This document shows, piece by piece, positions 37,848 to 47,257 of a stretch of DNA of 64,000 nucleotides (positions are counted from its first letter, which is position 1; the number at the start of each line of letters is the position of its first letter). Under the pieces are notes generated by a model. That model had not been told where the DNA came from. It ran no database searches and was given only the letters and a program-made list of their open reading frames with translations. The stretch is from Hymenobacter norwichensis DSM 15439 (GTDB lineage Bacteria; Bacteroidota; Bacteroidia; Cytophagales; Hymenobacteraceae), in assembly GCF_000420705.1 (NCBI RefSeq), contig NZ_ATVL01000008.1, forward strand, positions 577,718-641,717, given 5' to 3'. The position numbers and the translations under genes were made by a program.

Positions 37848-39491
37848 ATGAAACTGATCTGGCTTTTGCCGCTGCTGCTCGCCCCAACTCCCACTCTGGT
37901 GTTTGCACAATCTTCTAAAACTACTGCCACTGCTCCGGCCGCTACGCAAGTAAAAGTAGCGCAGGGCACGTTGGAAGGCACCACCGACAACGGCCTCCGT
38001 GTGTTCAAAGGCGTACCCTTTGCCGCGCCGCCCGTAGGCCCACTCCGGTGGCAGATACCTCAGCCTGTACAGGCCTGGACCAACGTGCGCCCAGCCAAGC
38101 AATTTGGGCCGCGGGCCATGCAGTTGCCCTTATTTGGCGACATGAGTTTCCGCTCCAACGGCGTGAGCGAAGACTGCCTGTACCTGAACGTGTGGACGCC
38201 TGCCAAAGCTGGCCAGAAGGGCTTGCCGGTAATGGTGTACTTCTACGGTGGAGGCTTCCAGGCCGGCGACGGCTCGGAGCCGCGCTACGACGGAGCCAGC
38301 ATGGCCCGCCGCGGTATTGTGGCCGTAACCGTGAACTACCGGCTGGGCGTGTTCGGCTTTTTTGCGCATCCTGAGCTAACGAAAGAGTCGCCGAACCAGG
38401 CTTCCGGCAACTACGGCTTCCTAGACCAAACCGCCGCGTTGCGCTGGGTGCAGCAGAACATTGCCGCCTTCGGTGGCGACCCCAAGCAGGTAACCATTGC
38501 CGGCGAATCGGCGGGCTCGATGTCGGTCAGTGCGCAGATGGCTTCGCCGTTGTCGAAGACGCTATTTGCGCGGGCCATTGGGGAAAGCGGCTCGATGCTG
38601 AACACCGGCTTTGGTCCATTGTCGTTGACGGAAGCCGAGAAAAACGGGGTGGCCTTTGCCACTAGCCTCGGGGCTAGCTCCTTGGCGACACTGCGCGCCC
38701 TACCGGCTCAACAGGTTCTGGAAGCCACCGGTAAACCCGGTGCCCCGCGCTTCGGCCCCATCCTCGACAACTACTTTTTAGTGAAGAAACCCGCGGCTAC
38801 GTTTGCAGCGGGCGAGCAGGCACATGTGCCGCTACTCGTGGGGTGGAACTCGCAGGAAATGGGCTATCAAGCCATGCTGGGTCCGGAAAAACCAACCGTA
38901 GAAAACTACACCAAAGCGCTGCAAAAGCAGTACGGCGAGCAGGCCACGGAAATCCAGAAGCTTTACCCCGCCACCACCGACACCCAAGTGGAGCAAGCCG
39001 CCACTGACCTAGCCAGTGACCGATTCATTGCCTACAGCACCTGGAAGTGGGCCGACGCGCACCTGCAAACCGGTGGGCAGCCGGTGTACCGCTACCTCTA
39101 CGCCCGCCCCCGCCCTGCCATGACCCCAGAAATGGGCAACGCCACCGCTGGGCTGGCCGGCGGCGTGGTGAAACAGGAAGCCGGGGCCCCCAAAGCTCCA
39201 CCAGCCAAAGGAGCCGTGCACTCCGCTGAAATCGAGTACGCGCTGGGCAACCTGGGCAGCAACAAAGTGTACGCCTGGACCCCTGACGACTACAAGGTGT
39301 CGGCCACGCTCCAGAGCTACTTCGTCAACTTCATTAAAACCGGCAACCCCAACGGGGCAGGCCTGCCTAGTTGGCCAGCCGCTAAAGCCGGCGACGGGGC
39401 ACAGGTGCTACGAGTGGACGTAAATACCCGCGTGGAGCCTGATGCCAACCGCTCGCGCTACCTGTTCTTAGACCAGCAAGCCAGCAAATAG
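37848..39491 (+). CDS. Type-B carboxylesterase (secreted)
   Basis: This 547-aa alpha/beta-hydrolase has a signal peptide (cleavage near LVFAQ). The nucleophile is Ser221 in GESAGS, with the oxyanion segment YFYGGGFQAG, the acid in GWNSQEMG and the His in AVHSAEIEYALG, a complete triad. Family relatives include p-nitrobenzyl esterases and feruloyl/cinnamoyl esterases. Placed between two GH3 genes with short gaps, it probably removes ester decorations from plant-type oligosaccharides, but that is context inference. Confidence 0.9.
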   Translation: MKLIWLLPLLLAPTPTLVFAQSSKTTATAPAATQVKVAQGTLEGTTDNGLRVFKGVPFAAPPVGPLRWQIPQPVQAWTNVRPAKQFGPRAMQLPLFGDMSFRSNGVSEDCLYLNVWTPAKAGQKGLPVMVYFYGGGFQAGDGSEPRYDGASMARRGIVAVTVNYRLGVFGFFAHPELTKESPNQASGNYGFLDQTAALRWVQQNIAAFGGDPKQVTIAGESAGSMSVSAQMASPLSKTLFARAIGESGSMLNTGFGPLSLTEAEKNGVAFATSLGASSLATLRALPAQQVLEATGKPGAPRFGPILDNYFLVKKPAATFAAGEQAHVPLLVGWNSQEMGYQAMLGPEKPTVENYTKALQKQYGEQATEIQKLYPATTDTQVEQAATDLASDRFIAYSTWKWADAHLQTGGQPVYRYLYARPRPAMTPEMGNATAGLAGGVVKQEAGAPKAPPAKGAVHSAEIEYALGNLGSNKVYAWTPDDYKVSATLQSYFVNFIKTGNPNGAGLPSWPAAKAGDGAQVLRVDVNTRVEPDANRSRYLFLDQQASK

Positions 39492-39592
39492 CTTTCCACC
39501 GCCGCGGCTCGGGTAATCCGGCCGCGGCTTTTACATAGGGCTGGTTGCACTCAACCCAACAGCCTGCTACGTTCTCACTTTTCTCTATTTCC

Positions 39593-41875
39593 ATGTCCCA
39601 CCCCTTTCCTTTCACGGCCTTGCTGGGCACAGCGCTGGTGTGCGCTACTGCCACGGCTGGTCTAGCTCAAAATAAACCCACTGCTACGCCCAAAGCCACC
39701 ACTGCTGCGTCCAACAAACAAGCGGCCCTGCTGGTAAACGATGCCAAAATCAATGCCCTCATCCAGAAAATGACGCTGGAAGAAAAAGTATCGATGCTTC
39801 ATGCTAACTCGGCTTTTGCAGCTGGGGGCATCAAGCGGTTGGGCATCCCTGAGATTATGACGTCCGACGGTCCGCACGGGGTGCGTCCTGAACAGGGCCG
39901 CGACTGGAAAGGCGTGAAAAACGCCAATGACGCCGGTACCTATATGCCCACCAACAACACGTTGGCTTCCACCTGGAACCCGGCGTTGGGCTACGCTTAC
40001 GGGTCCGTATTGGGCAGCGAGGCTAATTTTCGGGGCAAAGACATCATCCTGGGTCCTGGTATCAACATCATCCGGACGCCCCTGAACGGGCGCAATTTCG
40101 AGTACCTCAGCGAAGACCCCTTCCTGATATCGAAGATGGTGGTGGGCTACATCAAAGGTGTGCAGGATCAGGGAGTGGCGGCTTCGGTGAAGCACTTTGC
40201 GGCCAACAACCAGGAAGCGCACCGCAACGATGTCGATGTAACGATGAGCGAGCGGGCCCTGCGCGAAATCTACCTGCCTGGCTTCAAGGCTGCCGTGCAG
40301 CAGGGCGGTGCTTACACCTTGATGGGCTCCTACAACAAGTTTCGGGGCACCTGGGCCACCGAAAACGCCTACCTCATGAACGACATTCTCAAAGGGGAAT
40401 GGGGGTTCAAAGGCTTGGTGATAAGCGACTGGGGCTCGGTGCACGACACTCAGAAGGCGCTACGCAACGGCACCGACCTGGAAATGGGTACCGACCTGGC
40501 CCTGATGTATAAGAGCGTTGACCAGAGCGCCGCCACGGCCAGCACCGCTCCTACCGCCGTCCGCAGCCTCTACGACCAGTTTTTTTTGGCTGATGCTGCC
40601 CTTGAAGCCATCAAGAAAGACCCGAAGCTGGTGCCACTACTCGACGACAAAGTGCGGCGCATTTTGCGGGTAATGTACGCCACCAACATGCTGGACGGGG
40701 CCAAGCGCCAGCCTGGCACCTACAACACCAAAGAGCACCAAGCCACCGCGCTCAAAGTGGCCGAGGAAGGCATCGTGCTGCTTAAAAACGAGGCAGGCTT
40801 TCTACCGCTGAAAAAAACGGTGAAAACCATTGCCGTTATTGGGGCCAATGCCGACCGTGAAAACGCCATGGGTGGCGGCAGTGCGCAAGTAAAAGCCAAG
40901 TACGAAATAACGCCGTTGCAAGGCCTCAAAAACGCCTTGGGTAATACTGCCACCATCACCTATTCGCCCGGCTACAAAATTGCCCGCGACCAGAAAGCTG
41001 ATCCGCAGCTGATTGCTCAGGCCATAGCCACTGCCAAGGCTGCCGACGTAGTGGTGTATGTAGGCGGCTCCACCCACGGCTACGATTACAGCAAGTGGAG
41101 CGACAATGCCTACGATGCCGAAGGCGTCGACAAGCCCGACATGAACATGCCTTTCGGGCAAGACGAGCTAGTGCAAGCCGTGGTTAAAGCCAACTCCAAT
41201 ACGGTGGTCGTGTTGCTGGGTGGCGGCCCGATTGACGTGTCGGCGTGGGTGGGGCAAACCAAGGCGCTGGTGGAAGCCTGGTACCCTGGCATGGAAGGCG
41301 GCAACGCCATTGCGCACGTGTTGTTTGGGGATGTAAATCCTTCGGGTAAGTTACCGTTCACCTTCCCTGTGAAGCTGGAAGACTCGCCGGCCCTCAAGCT
41401 CGGCGAATACCCCAGCACCCCCGGCGACCCTCTCAAGCAAACCTATAAGGATGATATTTTTGTAGGCTACCGCTACTTCGATACCTATAAAGTAGCTCCG
41501 CAATTCGCCTTCGGGCATGGGCTAAGCTATACCACCTTCGAGTACGGCAAGCTCAGTGTGAAACCGGGCACGCAAAGCGCCACCGTTACGCTCACAGTGC
41601 GCAACACCGGCAAGACTGCCGGAGCCGAGGTGGTGCAGGCGTACGTAAAAGACCCACAGGCCCGCGTGAAACGGCCTGAGAAAGAGTTGAAAGCTTTCGA
41701 GAAAGTATTTCTGAAGCCTGGTGAAGCAAAAACTGTAACCTTGCAGTTGCCCGCCGAGTCGTTTCAGTATTACGACGAGGCGACCAAGCAATTTGTGCTG
41801 GAACCCGGTCAGTTTGAAGTGCTTGTAGGCAGTTCCTCACGCGACATTCGGCAAACCAGCAATTTCAAGCTGTAA
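39593..41875 (+). CDS. Glycoside hydrolase family 3 (second)
   Basis: This 760-aa GH3 enzyme starts at ATG 39593; a TTG 48 bases upstream is rejected because the signal peptide begins at this ATG and ends near AGLAQ. The nucleophile is Asp279 in LVISDWGSVHD, and KHFAANNQEAHRN forms the substrate-binding strand. A C-terminal GH3 domain and fibronectin-III-like domain follow. It differs substantially from the first GH3 of the cluster, so it is not a recent duplicate. The specificity (beta-glucosidase or xylosidase type) is unresolved. Confidence 0.93.
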   Translation: MSHPFPFTALLGTALVCATATAGLAQNKPTATPKATTAASNKQAALLVNDAKINALIQKMTLEEKVSMLHANSAFAAGGIKRLGIPEIMTSDGPHGVRPEQGRDWKGVKNANDAGTYMPTNNTLASTWNPALGYAYGSVLGSEANFRGKDIILGPGINIIRTPLNGRNFEYLSEDPFLISKMVVGYIKGVQDQGVAASVKHFAANNQEAHRNDVDVTMSERALREIYLPGFKAAVQQGGAYTLMGSYNKFRGTWATENAYLMNDILKGEWGFKGLVISDWGSVHDTQKALRNGTDLEMGTDLALMYKSVDQSAATASTAPTAVRSLYDQFFLADAALEAIKKDPKLVPLLDDKVRRILRVMYATNMLDGAKRQPGTYNTKEHQATALKVAEEGIVLLKNEAGFLPLKKTVKTIAVIGANADRENAMGGGSAQVKAKYEITPLQGLKNALGNTATITYSPGYKIARDQKADPQLIAQAIATAKAADVVVYVGGSTHGYDYSKWSDNAYDAEGVDKPDMNMPFGQDELVQAVVKANSNTVVVLLGGGPIDVSAWVGQTKALVEAWYPGMEGGNAIAHVLFGDVNPSGKLPFTFPVKLEDSPALKLGEYPSTPGDPLKQTYKDDIFVGYRYFDTYKVAPQFAFGHGLSYTTFEYGKLSVKPGTQSATVTLTVRNTGKTAGAEVVQAYVKDPQARVKRPEKELKAFEKVFLKPGEAKTVTLQLPAESFQYYDEATKQFVLEPGQFEVLVGSSSRDIRQTSNFKL

Positions 41876-41904
41876 CTCACCCCCGTTCTCCATTTATCTT
41901 TTGC

Positions 41905-42822
41905 ATGAAAGCGTTTTTCCTTATTGCCTTACTTAGCTGTTCGTCCGTTTTGCTGCACGCCCAACAGGTTATTTCCATCTACTCTATCACTATCCCGAAC
42001 TCCAAGCCGAGTGAGGTGCAAGAGAAAGTAGTAACCGAGGCAAATGGCAGAGTCCGGGCGTCCAATGTGGTGCAGCCTACCCTAACCGTGTTTCGGGCGC
42101 CCAAGGAAAAAGCGAATGGCACGGCCGTCATTATCTGCCCTGGCGGTGGCTACGCCATGCTTGCGATGGGCCACGAGGGGTACGACGTAGCCAAACGTTT
42201 CAACGAAATGGGCGTTACGGCTTTTGTGCTGAAGTACCGCCTGCCCAACGACCAAAGCCAGCCCGACAAAAGCATTACGCCGCTGCTTGATGCGCAACAG
42301 GCCATCCGGCTAGTGCGGCAGCGGGCCACCGAGTTCAACATAAACCCGGCCCGCATTGGCCTAATGGGCTTTTCGGCGGGTGGGCACCTGGCTTCCACGG
42401 CGGGTACGCACTTCGTCAAACCCGTAGGCGACGACAAAACCAACACCTCCGTCCGGCCCGATTTTCTGATGCTGCTCTATCCGGTTATCAGCTTCTCCGA
42501 TAGCCTGATGCACGGCGGCTCACGCAACAACCTCATCGGCAGCACTCCATCTGCCGACCAGATCAAGCTGTATTCCAACGAGCTACAGGTAACCACCCAA
42601 ACCCCACCAACCTTCCTGGTGCACGCCGCCGACGACAAAACGGTGAAGGTGCAGAACAGCTTGCGGTTCTACGAAGCCTGCCTGTACCACAAAGTACCCG
42701 CCGAAATGCACCTCTACCCGCAGGGCGGCCACGGCTTCGGCATGAACAACAAAACCACCAAAGACAACTGGACAGACCGGCTGCAAAACTGGATGGACGC
42801 CAACGGCTGGCTCGCGAAATAA
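41905..42822 (+). CDS. Alpha/beta hydrolase, acetyl-xylan-esterase-like (secreted)
   Basis: This 305-aa protein has a signal peptide ending at LLHAQ. The hydrolase fold has the oxyanion motif ICPGGGYAML, nucleophile Ser157 in GFSAGG, an Asp in VHAADDKTV and the catalytic His in GGHGFGM. Close relatives are often annotated as xylan esterases or mis-annotated as endoxylanase. It ends the hydrolase cluster, and a terminator follows. Confidence 0.88.
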   Translation: MKAFFLIALLSCSSVLLHAQQVISIYSITIPNSKPSEVQEKVVTEANGRVRASNVVQPTLTVFRAPKEKANGTAVIICPGGGYAMLAMGHEGYDVAKRFNEMGVTAFVLKYRLPNDQSQPDKSITPLLDAQQAIRLVRQRATEFNINPARIGLMGFSAGGHLASTAGTHFVKPVGDDKTNTSVRPDFLMLLYPVISFSDSLMHGGSRNNLIGSTPSADQIKLYSNELQVTTQTPPTFLVHAADDKTVKVQNSLRFYEACLYHKVPAEMHLYPQGGHGFGMNNKTTKDNWTDRLQNWMDANGWLAK

Positions 42823-42851
42823 GCGGCCCGCCTAAAATTTTATTATGCCAT

Positions 42852-42882
42852 AGAGCCCTTGAGACAAACTCTCAGGGGCTCT
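42852..42882 (+). terminator. Terminator of the hydrolase cluster
   Basis: A 13-bp stem with one G-T pair (42852-42864 with 42870-42882), a 5-nt loop and a following GTTGTTT tract. Confidence 0.7.
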
Positions 42883-43043
42883 GTTGTTTAGAGGCTGAAA
42901 CCAGCTTTCTAACTATATTTATTGATTCCGGAAATTGTATAGTTTTTCTCAACCCTGCAAGCTCATCAAGCGTAATGGCACGGTGCTTGTAAACTTCCCT
43001 CTCAAGTGAGTGAATGTTTCTTGAAACTCTAAATTTCTTTGTC

Positions 43044-43586
43044 ATGAAAAAGGTCAGTTTGCTTCTCGCTCTGGTAATGATTTTCGCCTCGGTTTTCAGC
43101 ATCAATGCCCAAGCTCAAAAGCGCATCAGTTCCCACGCTAAGGGTGCCGTAATTGGTGGTTTGGGTGGTGCTGCCGCTGGTGCCATCATCAACAAGCGCA
43201 ACCGGGTAGTAGGTGGTGCCGTGGGTGGTGCTGCTGGGGCTGGCCTCGGCTATGTGATTGGGAAGAATGCCGACAACAAGCGCAAAGCTGAAGCCGCCCG
43301 GGTAGCCGCCGCCAACCGCGCTGAAGCCCGCCGCGTGGCTGCGTACCGTGCCGGTGTTGCGAAAGGCAACGCAGTAGCCAGAACTTCGGCTGCTCCCTCG
43401 GTTTCGCCCGCTGCAGCTGCTGCTTTGGCCGCTGCTCCCGCCGCTGGCGTGATGTACACCTTGAACAGCAACAGCCAGGCTGCCTACGCGCCTACTGCTG
43501 CTAGCGGTGCTTATCTGTCTAACGCTTCGTATGGCGACCGTGCCTCGGCGTATCCTAGCTCGGAAGTACGTCGCAAGAGCTGGTAG
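43044..43586 (+). CDS. Glycine-zipper (YMGG-like) envelope protein
   Basis: I start this at ATG 43044 (180 aa), where the signal peptide KKVSLLLALVMIFASV begins. After cleavage near AQAQ comes a glycine-zipper region (GAVIGGLGGAAAGAIINK and VVGGAVGGAAGAGLG), as in outer-membrane-associated YMGG/SlyB-like proteins. An Ala/Arg-rich helix and a low-complexity Ser/Ala/Tyr tail complete it. It is probably an envelope protein of unknown role. It is monocistronic, with its own terminator. Confidence 0.82.
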   Translation: MKKVSLLLALVMIFASVFSINAQAQKRISSHAKGAVIGGLGGAAAGAIINKRNRVVGGAVGGAAGAGLGYVIGKNADNKRKAEAARVAAANRAEARRVAAYRAGVAKGNAVARTSAAPSVSPAAAAALAAAPAAGVMYTLNSNSQAAYAPTAASGAYLSNASYGDRASAYPSSEVRRKSW

Positions 43587-43606
43587 TCTATCCGTTCCGT
43601 TCTTTC

Positions 43607-43638
43607 AAAAACCCCGAGCCCTAGCGCTTGGGGTTTTT
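43607..43638 (+). terminator. Intrinsic terminator after the glycine-zipper gene
   Basis: A 13-bp stem with one G-T pair (43607-43619 with 43626-43638), flanked by A5 and ending in T5. Confidence 0.82.
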
Positions 43639-43675
43639 CATCCCGCTTACCTCTTACCTACCAAACCCTGAACCC

Positions 43676-44140
43676 ATGAAAACCTATTTCAGCTTGCTGC
43701 TCGCGGCAGTATCTCTGGCGTCTTGCTCCACGGATAAAAAGCCCGCCGAAGCTGTCAACGTGCAAACCCTCAACCAGCAGTTTATCGGGGCTTGGAACAG
43801 CCGCAACACCGCCCAACTCGATACGCTCCTCGCCGACGATATTCAGTATTCGCAGGGCGAAACGCACTTCAAAGGCAAGTCGGAAGTATCCGATAAGTGG
43901 GTGCGCGCCACGCTGGGCACCATCACCGACCTGAAAACTTACGCCACCAGCTCCGGTACCGACACCCAAACCGCCTACGAGGCCGGTACCTTCTCCACCG
44001 AAGTAGTACCCGAAGGCCCGAACATGCCGCGTGGCGAGGGCGAAGGCAACTTCATTCTGCTCTGGAAGAAAAACGCCAAAAACGCCTGGAAGCTCAGCTA
44101 CGTGCAGCTCGAAGGCCTGCCGGTACGCGTTAGAAACTAG
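43676..44140 (+). CDS. SnoaL/DUF4440-like (NTF2 fold) lipoprotein
   Basis: The ATG at 43676 opens a 154-aa lipoprotein (lipobox SLASC, Cys about residue 17). The mature part has the NTF2-like pattern: an N-terminal helix with FIGAWNSRNTAQLDTLLADDI followed by curved beta strands (AYEAGTF, GNFILLWKK, WKLSYVQLEG). Such domains bind small ligands or act as enzymes, and a function cannot be assigned. An upstream in-frame extension runs into the preceding terminator and is rejected. The stop overlaps that of the converging 44137-44442 gene. Confidence 0.78.
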   Translation: MKTYFSLLLAAVSLASCSTDKKPAEAVNVQTLNQQFIGAWNSRNTAQLDTLLADDIQYSQGETHFKGKSEVSDKWVRATLGTITDLKTYATSSGTDTQTAYEAGTFSTEVVPEGPNMPRGEGEGNFILLWKKNAKNAWKLSYVQLEGLPVRVRN

Positions 44141-44442
44141 CTGTTAAGCTCTCGCAGCATAACACTAGTGCCGGTCGGCACCGTTGTTATACTGGCTTCG
44201 GCTATCAGCAAAGCTCGCGTTTCGACAGCAGCAACTTCTCCATTTTCGATTGGACGTGATATCCCTTCGATACTGGCCGTTGTTTCGATACTACTCCCAT
44301 CTGGAAGCACGAGTTGTACTTGCCACCGCGTATGTATATCCAGGCTCTCCAGGAGTGGCGAACCATGTTTTGCTAGCAGTAATACGCCTAGGCCAGTTAG
44401 GCTAACGCTTGTATCTACTTGCATTAAAAGGTTTTCGGGCAT
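44137..44442 (-). CDS. Small hypothetical protein
   Basis: This 101-aa protein has no family that I recognise. The sequence alternates hydrophobic and charged residues in a beta-rich pattern (WQVQLVLPDGSSIETTASIEG), without signal peptide or TM segment, somewhat like PilZ- or OB-type small domains. Its stop codon shares the palindrome CTAG (44137-44140) with the stop of the converging lipoprotein gene. It lies downstream of the terminator of the DUF779 gene, so it needs its own promoter or read-through. Coding status is likely but not certain. Confidence 0.55.
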   Translation of the reverse strand: MPENLLMQVDTSVSLTGLGVLLLAKHGSPLLESLDIHTRWQVQLVLPDGSSIETTASIEGISRPIENGEVAAVETRALLIAEASITTVPTGTSVMLRELNS

Positions 44443-44452
44443 GTGCTCTATA

Positions 44453-44497
44453 CGCTAAAAAGCCCCTGGCAACTAGGTTGTCGGGGGCTTTTTAGCG
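44453..44497. terminator. Terminator of the DUF779 gene
   Basis: A 14-bp perfect stem (44453-44466 with 44484-44497) with A/T tracts on both sides, 20 bases beyond the minus-strand DUF779 stop. Inner bases can extend the stem. Confidence 0.78.
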
Positions 44498-44516
44498 TTG
44501 CTTATAGTCACGTCTG

Positions 44517-44927
44517 CTACGCTTCCGTTGGCCGCGTGAGGTATTCTTCGCCGTCATACACTAGGGCCATATTCTGCTCTTCCTCCTGGGTGAACAGGCG
44601 GGAGCGAATCAGGAACCGGACGCCGAGCGGAATTTCTAACGAGAAGCTGGCGCCACGGCCCTTCACTACGTCTACCGTGAGTTGGGTGTGTTTCCAGTAC
44701 TCGAACTGGCTGGCACTCATGAAAAAGTCGCAGCCATGAATCTGGCCCAGCCACACGTCGTTGGTTCCCACCCGGAACTCGCCTTTGGTGAAGCACATCG
44801 GCGAGGAACCGTCGCAGCAGCCGCCACTTTGGTGGAACATCAGCGGTCCGTGCTCGTCGCGCAACACGTCAATAGTAGCTTCGGCGGCTTGGGTTACGAG
44901 GACGCGGGCGGTGGGTTGGGTGGGCAT
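44517..44927 (-). CDS. DUF779 family protein
   Basis: This 136-aa protein shows the DUF779 pattern: ARVLVTQAAEATIDVLRDEHG, MFHQSGGCCDGSSPMCF with a vicinal Cys pair plus a third Cys, and WKHTQLTVDVVKGRG. The family is uncharacterised but is very often encoded beside aldehyde dehydrogenase genes, as here, where the aldehyde dehydrogenase lies about 600 bases upstream on the same strand. The cysteines suggest metal binding or redox; this is inference. One unrelated secreted-protein gene lies between them. Confidence 0.88.
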   Translation of the reverse strand: MPTQPTARVLVTQAAEATIDVLRDEHGPLMFHQSGGCCDGSSPMCFTKGEFRVGTNDVWLGQIHGCDFFMSASQFEYWKHTQLTVDVVKGRGASFSLEIPLGVRFLIRSRLFTQEEEQNMALVYDGEEYLTRPTEA

Positions 44928-44962
44928 AAAAGAAGCAAATCAGTGAAATTAGATTGTCCGGC

Positions 44963-45346
44963 TTACTTGCCAGGAATACGGCGCCATTGGCGAGGCGCAG
45001 CTGGCAGCGAAAGTTGACGATAGGTATACACCGTACCCGTACCATCGTCGTGCACCGTTACGGAATCATCCGGTGCCTCGCTGCCGGACCGGGTTTCCCA
45101 CTCGTACCGCAATTGCCGACGAGCATCCCAGTAGTAACGATGATTCCCGGCACCACTCGGGCCCAAGAATGTGGAATTAGGCATCCGGTCGTTGCTCCGG
45201 ATTTGTGTTGGTTCTAGGGTCCTTTTTCTTAGCAACGACCAGTTTGGATTTTTCGCACCAGGAATTGGCAAGAGCTGCGCCTGCGCATGCATGCTGCCAG
45301 CCAGCATCAACACTGCTACAATCGAGCACTTCGCAACAGCAGGCAT
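44963..45346 (-). CDS. Secreted hypothetical protein
   Basis: This 127-aa protein has a signal peptide (KCSIVAVLMLAGSMHAQA) and a basic/aromatic mature part (NHRYYWDARRQLRYEWETR). I recognise no domain. It lies on the minus strand between the aldehyde dehydrogenase terminator and the DUF779 gene, 35 bases upstream of the latter's start, so it may be co-transcribed with DUF779. Confidence 0.6.
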   Translation of the reverse strand: MPAVAKCSIVAVLMLAGSMHAQAQLLPIPGAKNPNWSLLRKRTLEPTQIRSNDRMPNSTFLGPSGAGNHRYYWDARRQLRYEWETRSGSEAPDDSVTVHDDGTGTVYTYRQLSLPAAPRQWRRIPGK

Positions 45347-45433
45347 AAGTCCGGTCGGTTAGGTGTACGTTTTCTTATTGACGCACAACACTCTACCTGC
45401 GTTGCGTGGCTTCAGCTATAGTAGCGAAGAACA

Positions 45434-45489
45434 AAACCGTGAGTTGCTGTTCCGACTAAAAGCCTTGCCGGAACAGCAACTCACGGTTT
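45434..45489. terminator. Terminator of the aldehyde dehydrogenase gene
   Basis: A 21-bp perfect stem (45434-45454 with 45469-45489) with a 14-nt loop, 20 bases beyond the minus-strand stop at 45510. Confidence 0.75.
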
Positions 45490-45509
45490 CACTTATTCAC
45501 CGCCTTTGC

Positions 45510-47036
45510 TTAAAAGAAGCCGAGCTTCTGCTGGCTGTAGCTGATGAGCATGTTCTTAGTCTGGCGGTAGTGGCTGAGCATCATCTTGTGATTCTCGCGG
45601 CCGTAGCCGGAGGCCTTGTAACCACCAAACGGCGCACCCGCTGGGTAATCGTGGTAGCAGTTCACCCACACGCGGCCGGCCTGAATGGCGCGGGGCACCT
45701 CGTACAGCTCGTGCGCATCGCGGGTCCAGACGCCAGCCCCGAGGCCGTAGAGCGTGTCGTTGGCGAGTTCAATGGCTTCTTCCACCGTTTTGAAGGTGGT
45801 TACCGACAGTACCGGGCCGAAGATTTCCTCCTGGAAGATGCGCATCTTGTTGTGGCCGCGGAACACCGTAGGCTGGATGTAGTAGCCTTCAGCCAGCGCA
45901 CCGTCTTCCTGCTGATACGCGTCGCCGCCGGTCAGCACCTCTGCTCCTTCGGCTTTCCCGATTTCCAGGTAGCTCAGGATTTTCTCGAACTGGTCGTTGC
46001 TGGCTTGGGCGCCCATCATAGTATCGGTGTCGAGCGGGTTGCCGAGCTTGATGGCTTTTACGCGCTCAATCACGCGGGCAATGAACTCGTCGTAGATGTC
46101 TTCCTGCACCAGCATGCGGGAGGGGCAAGTGCAGATTTCGCCCTGGTTGAGCGCAAACATTACCGCGCCTTCAATGGCTTTGTCGAGGAAGTCGTCATTG
46201 GCGGCCATTACGCTGCTAAAGAAGATGTTCGGCGACTTGCCACCTAGCTCCATCGTTACGGGAATGATGTTTTCGGCAGCGTATTGCAGAATCAGGCGGC
46301 CGGTAGTGGTTTCGCCGGTAAACGACACTTTCTGCACCCGCGGCGACGAGGCCAGCGGCTTGCCAGCTTCCAGCCCAAAGCCGTTCACTACGTTCACCAC
46401 GCCCGCGGGTAGCAGATCCTGAATTAGCTCCATGAGCACCATAATGGAAGCGGGCGTCTGCTCGGCGGGTTTCATCACCACGCAGCAACCAGCGGCCAGC
46501 GCCGGAGCCAGCTTCCAGGTGGCCATCAGCAGCGGGAAGTTCCAAGGGATAATCTGGCCCACCACGCCTAGCGGCTCCTGAATGTTCATCGACAAGGTGG
46601 TGGAATTCAGCTCGGTGGCGCTGCCTTCCTCGGCCCGAATGACGCTGGCAAAGTAACGAAAGTGGTCCACTACCAGCGGCAAGTCGGCGTTCAGCGTTTC
46701 GCGGATGGCTTTGCCGTTTTCCACGGTTTCCACGGCGGCTAAGTGCTGCAAGTTTTCCTCGATGACGTTGGCAATCTTGTTGAGCATGTTGCTGCGCTCC
46801 GTAGCCGACGTTTTGCTATAGCTCTTGAACGCCTCGTGGGCGGCGTCGAGGGCCAGCTCAATATCTTCTTTGGTGCTGCGGGCTACCTTGCAAAACGCCT
46901 TGCCATCAATCGGCGAAGGATTTTCGAAGTACTGCCCTTTCACTGGGGCCACCCATTTGCCGCCAATGAAGTTGTCGTAGTGCGATTTGAACTGCGGGCG
47001 TGCCGTGAGGGTGGTGGGTTTTTCGAGGGTTTCCAT
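45510..47036 (-). CDS. NAD(P)-dependent aldehyde dehydrogenase (AldB/ExaC-like)
   Basis: This 508-aa enzyme has the complete ALDH signature: PWNFPLLM, the nucleotide-binding [11 protein letters not shown], the general base in [12 protein letters not shown] and the active-site Cys in [11 protein letters not shown], whose GE(I/V)CTCPSR form is typical of the AldB/ExaC branch oxidising acetaldehyde and related short aldehydes. It ends with [13 protein letters not shown]. It is divergent from an AraC-family activator gene, the usual arrangement for this branch, and DUF779 lies downstream. Oxidises aldehydes to acids in the cytosol. Confidence 0.95.
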   Translation of the reverse strand: METLEKPTTLTARPQFKSHYDNFIGGKWVAPVKGQYFENPSPIDGKAFCKVARSTKEDIELALDAAHEAFKSYSKTSATERSNMLNKIANVIEENLQHLAAVETVENGKAIRETLNADLPLVVDHFRYFASVIRAEEGSATELNSTTLSMNIQEPLGVVGQIIPWNFPLLMATWKLAPALAAGCCVVMKPAEQTPASIMVLMELIQDLLPAGVVNVVNGFGLEAGKPLASSPRVQKVSFTGETTTGRLILQYAAENIIPVTMELGGKSPNIFFSSVMAANDDFLDKAIEGAVMFALNQGEICTCPSRMLVQEDIYDEFIARVIERVKAIKLGNPLDTDTMMGAQASNDQFEKILSYLEIGKAEGAEVLTGGDAYQQEDGALAEGYYIQPTVFRGHNKMRIFQEEIFGPVLSVTTFKTVEEAIELANDTLYGLGAGVWTRDAHELYEVPRAIQAGRVWVNCYHDYPAGAPFGGYKASGYGRENHKMMLSHYRQTKNMLISYSQQKLGFF

Positions 47037-47257
47037 TAGGTAGAACGAGGTTAGTTTGACTATCCCAAGCTAGCCACCTAACCTGCTAGTTTAGCTGTAA
47101 TATTCTCTCACAAAAGCCGCCTATTGTCGCAAGTTGCAACTCATTTTTGCCGTTGAGTTGTTACGACCTCGTAGCATGTAAGTAATGACTCACTATCTTG
47201 GGCTTACAACTGCTGCTCGTTCTGCTTTGTCGGTTTCACGCTAGTGTATTTGTTCTT

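Noticed and set aside
42872..43105. 77-codon minus-strand frame
   Set aside because: It overlaps the terminator at 42852-42882 and the 5' end of the glycine-zipper gene, and has no convincing protein features.
45363..46247. 294-codon plus-strand frame opposite the aldehyde dehydrogenase
   Set aside because: Complement of a well-identified enzyme; the translation is Val/Ala/His-rich with no domain.
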